Of a stretch of DNA of 25,284 nucleotides, positions 23,274 through 25,284 are shown piece after piece. Made by a program: the position numbers and the translations under genes. This stretch comes from JANXVV01 sp038230975. Its GTDB lineage: Bacteria; Planctomycetota; Phycisphaerae; Tepidisphaerales; Tepidisphaeraceae. The stretch spans positions 1 to 25,284 of the forward strand of contig JBBRMF010000049.1 of the NCBI GenBank assembly GCA_038230975.1, written 5' to 3'. How positions within the stretch are numbered: position 1 is the stretch's first letter; each line of letters opens with the position of its first letter. Below the pieces are notes generated by a model. It saw only the letters and a program-made list of their open reading frames with translations, was not told the origin of the DNA and ran no database searches.

Positions 23274-24614
23274 ATGTTCAATTTCTATGACATCGCTTAC
23301 TTCTCCGGCTTAAGTCTCTCCGCGCCTGCATGGTTGGCGTTTCCAAAGGCAAGGCGGAAGGTGCTCAAAGCCCTCCGAGAAAGAATGGGCCATGTCGAAC
23401 CACGCCATCCGTCGAAATGGGCGGTGATGATTCACGCCGTGAGCCTCGGTGAAATGAATGCCACGCGCGCCCTGATCGATCTCTTGCGGCAATCCAATCC
23501 GGAGTTGGAATTCATCGTTTCCACCACGACGGATACGGGTTACGACCGTGGCCAACAGCTTTACGGAAAATCCGATGACGTGACACTCGTCAAATACCCG
23601 CTCGATTTTAGCGGCGCTGTCAACCGTGTGCTCGATCGGCTGAAACCCGCCATCGTCGTGCTGATGGAGTTGGAAGTATGGCCCAATTTTCTTCATCGCT
23701 GTCAGCAGCGGAATATCCCGGTCATCGTGGCCAACGGGCGAATGAGCGACGGTAGCTATCGAAATTACAGGCGATTCAAGCCGATCCTCGCGACGATGTT
23801 CCGCAGGTTAACCAAGGTTTGTGCGCAGGATGAGATGTTCGCCAAAAGATTCGTCGAGTTGGGTGTAACGCCGGAGAATGCGATCGTCACGGGCACGATG
23901 AAATTTGATACGGCCCAGGTTTCGGATCGTATCGAAGGTGATGTCGATCTGGCCGAGGCAGTGGGGCTGTATCCTGGCCCGGAGCAAATCTGGGTCTGCG
24001 GCTCCACGGGTCCGGGAGAGGAAGAAATTATTTTGCGCATCTACCGCGAGCTGCTCACACGGTGGGCGCGGTTGCGGTTGGTCATTGTTCCCCGCAAACC
24101 AGAGCGGTTTGACGACGTAGCCGCGCTGATCGAATCAATGAAGTTCCGAGTTGTACGGCGTTCCCGAAAAAAGGCCCGCAGCGCCGAACACGCCATTCCC
24201 CCCGTCGTGCTCGGTGACACGATGGGCGAACTCCGAAAATTTTATAGTTTGGCTGATGTGGTGTTTGTCGGCCGTACGCTGGTGGATCTGGGTTCGAAAC
24301 AGCACGGCAGCGATATGATTGAACCGGCCGCGCTGGCCCGGCCGGTGATTGTCGGCCCCTACACCGGCAACTTCGCCGATGTCATGCGACGATTCCAGGA
24401 AAAAGACGCCATGCGCATCGTGCAGAATAAATCTGAATTGCGCGATGCGATGTTGAAGCTGCTTGCTGCTCCGCGAGAGGCAACAGCACTTGGGCAACGG
24501 GCACAGGATGTTGTTCGCGCCGAGCAAGGCGCGACGGAGCGACACGTTGCGGTCATTCTCGACATTCTGGAGACGGTCGAAAAAACGTCGTGGCCCGCGA
24601 TTTTTACGGCTTAG
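23274..24614 (+). CDS. waaA: 3-deoxy-D-manno-octulosonic acid (Kdo) transferase
   Basis: Adds Kdo from CMP-Kdo to lipid A precursor at the inner membrane, showing that the organism builds LPS-type lipid A. The 446-residue length from ATG 23274 is usual. An N-terminal hydrophobic segment is followed by IHAVSLGEMNATRALI with Glu60 (the catalytic base position), ELEVWPNFLHRCQQRNIPV, and the C-terminal half with CGSTGPGEEE, LVIVPRKPERF, the VVFVGRTL segment and the acidic EPAALARPVIVGP block that binds the sugar nucleotide. TTG 23250 is in frame but adds 8 residues without support. No strong Shine-Dalgarno site is seen. It is not near other LPS genes in this window. Confidence 0.95.
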   Translation: MFNFYDIAYFSGLSLSAPAWLAFPKARRKVLKALRERMGHVEPRHPSKWAVMIHAVSLGEMNATRALIDLLRQSNPELEFIVSTTTDTGYDRGQQLYGKSDDVTLVKYPLDFSGAVNRVLDRLKPAIVVLMELEVWPNFLHRCQQRNIPVIVANGRMSDGSYRNYRRFKPILATMFRRLTKVCAQDEMFAKRFVELGVTPENAIVTGTMKFDTAQVSDRIEGDVDLAEAVGLYPGPEQIWVCGSTGPGEEEIILRIYRELLTRWARLRLVIVPRKPERFDDVAALIESMKFRVVRRSRKKARSAEHAIPPVVLGDTMGELRKFYSLADVVFVGRTLVDLGSKQHGSDMIEPAALARPVIVGPYTGNFADVMRRFQEKDAMRIVQNKSELRDAMLKLLAAPREATALGQRAQDVVRAEQGATERHVAVILDILETVEKTSWPAIFTA

Positions 24615-24698
24615 CGTTTCTTCACGAAAAGGATTTGGGGTGCCACGTCGAACAACCTTAATTTCAAAGCGCGACCAAAAATTAGGCCTTCGCTCATT

Positions 24699-25284
24699 TC
24701 ACGCCGCCAGTCTCTTCGTGGAAAAAATCGACGGTGCATGCACACCGCCACCGGCCGAGCCAATCAACCGGCCCTGTGGCGTATAGAAAATATTGCTTCC
24801 GGGCGCGCCAAACTGCTTGATCACCGCACCGCTCACGAAATCCACCTGAAAATAATTAGGGGGAACATCAACCTGCATCGTGTGTTGGCCGGACGAGAAT
24901 GTTGACGTTGTGGATCGATACACGGTTTCCAAATTCGCTTTCGACGCCGTGAAGAATGGCAACGGCGCTGAATAGCTGACGAGCGATAAAGTGGCGCTTT
25001 GGTTGGCGGCAACCGTGAAGCGAACCATCAGCTTGTCTCCCTCGTGGAGCCGGCCATTCAAGTTCGTGAACCACGGACCTTTGCCATTGATCTGATAGGC
25101 AACTGCACTCAGGAACTGCCGGGCGTTGCCTCTCTGGAAGTTATCGAAATTCTGATTGGTGAACGCGGACCCCGCCAGCGCGTTGATTGCATATTCGCTG
25201 CGGCTCGGCAGACCGGTCCGAACAAAACCTGTCGGAACAACCTCTTTCACGATGTACTTCCCGGCGGCCAGTCCGGTGAACGAG
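24699..25284 (-). CDS. Surface-type protein with Cna-B/SdrD-like segment, 5' end outside the window
   Basis: Only the last 194 residues are present; the frame is open through the right edge. The first visible residues, FTGLAAGKYIVKEVVPTGF, are the typical closing strand of a Cna-B or SdrD B-like domain. What follows is a C-terminal domain with LHEGDKLMVRFTVAANQSA, TFSSGQHTMQVDVPPNYFQV and an ending with PGSNIFYTPQGRLIGSAGGG. I recall the last pattern from planctomycete surface or secreted proteins but cannot name a family. A role at the cell surface or outside the cell is likely. An internal GTG at 25250 is not a start. Confidence 0.7.
   Translation of the reverse strand, partial: SFTGLAAGKYIVKEVVPTGFVRTGLPSRSEYAINALAGSAFTNQNFDNFQRGNARQFLSAVAYQINGKGPWFTNLNGRLHEGDKLMVRFTVAANQSATLSLVSYSAPLPFFTASKANLETVYRSTTSTFSSGQHTMQVDVPPNYFQVDFVSGAVIKQFGAPGSNIFYTPQGRLIGSAGGGVHAPSIFSTKRLAA

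Noticed and set aside
1..25284. CRISPR array, tRNA or rRNA genes
   Set aside because: No regularly spaced direct repeats (the only tandem array has 7-bp units without spacers) and no cloverleaf-like T-loop motifs were found by eye.

Overview
The window looks like a chromosomal segment of a Gram-negative planctomycete-type bacterium, perhaps of the Phycisphaerae side. That placement is an inference. It rests on a planctomycete-type cytochrome c (CxxCH with an RMP motif), a Tat-exported beta-propeller protein beside it, a soluble Ser/Thr kinase, PilZ and MshEN domains, weak or missing Shine-Dalgarno sites at several genes, and a Kdo transferase that implies lipid A and an outer membrane. No rRNA, tRNA, CRISPR array, integrase, transposase or phage gene was recognised.

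Layout: a MATE exporter (341-1765), ileS (1950-4838) and purN (4974-5600) run on +. A DUF2459-type lipoprotein, a DoxX protein, proC and a stand-alone MshEN domain run on - (5581-8405). An EEP-family hydrolase and a metallo-beta-lactamase-fold hydrolase follow on + (8592-10377). A PilZ protein is on - (10545-11003), an M48 membrane protease on + (11402-13027), and an orphan ribulokinase (-, 13088-14767) is divergent from a cardiolipin synthase (+, 14829-16253). Next come the Tat beta-propeller protein and planctomycete cytochrome c (+, 16564-18219), then on - a non-RD Ser/Thr kinase, a GT39/ArnT-like glycosyltransferase, a lipoprotein esterase and a CbrC-family protein (18314-23087). The window ends with waaA (+, 23274-24614) and the 3' end of a surface-type protein (-, running off the right edge). 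Most genes are unrelated housekeeping or envelope functions; the only convincing co-transcribed pair is esterase plus glycosyltransferase (9 bp gap).

The most distinctive feature is not a gene. Between the genes sit many short palindromic elements made of two inverted arms, most of them internally palindromic, as in REP doublets (REPINs). At least six unrelated sequence families (called A to F here) occur in 25 kb. Several arms are perfect (24, 25 and 30 bp). Two complete elements and one single arm lie in frame inside the glycosyltransferase gene, so they are translated as added peptide segments, apparently in loops between membrane helices. This in-frame colonisation of a coding gene by several palindrome families is the best candidate here for something poorly described.
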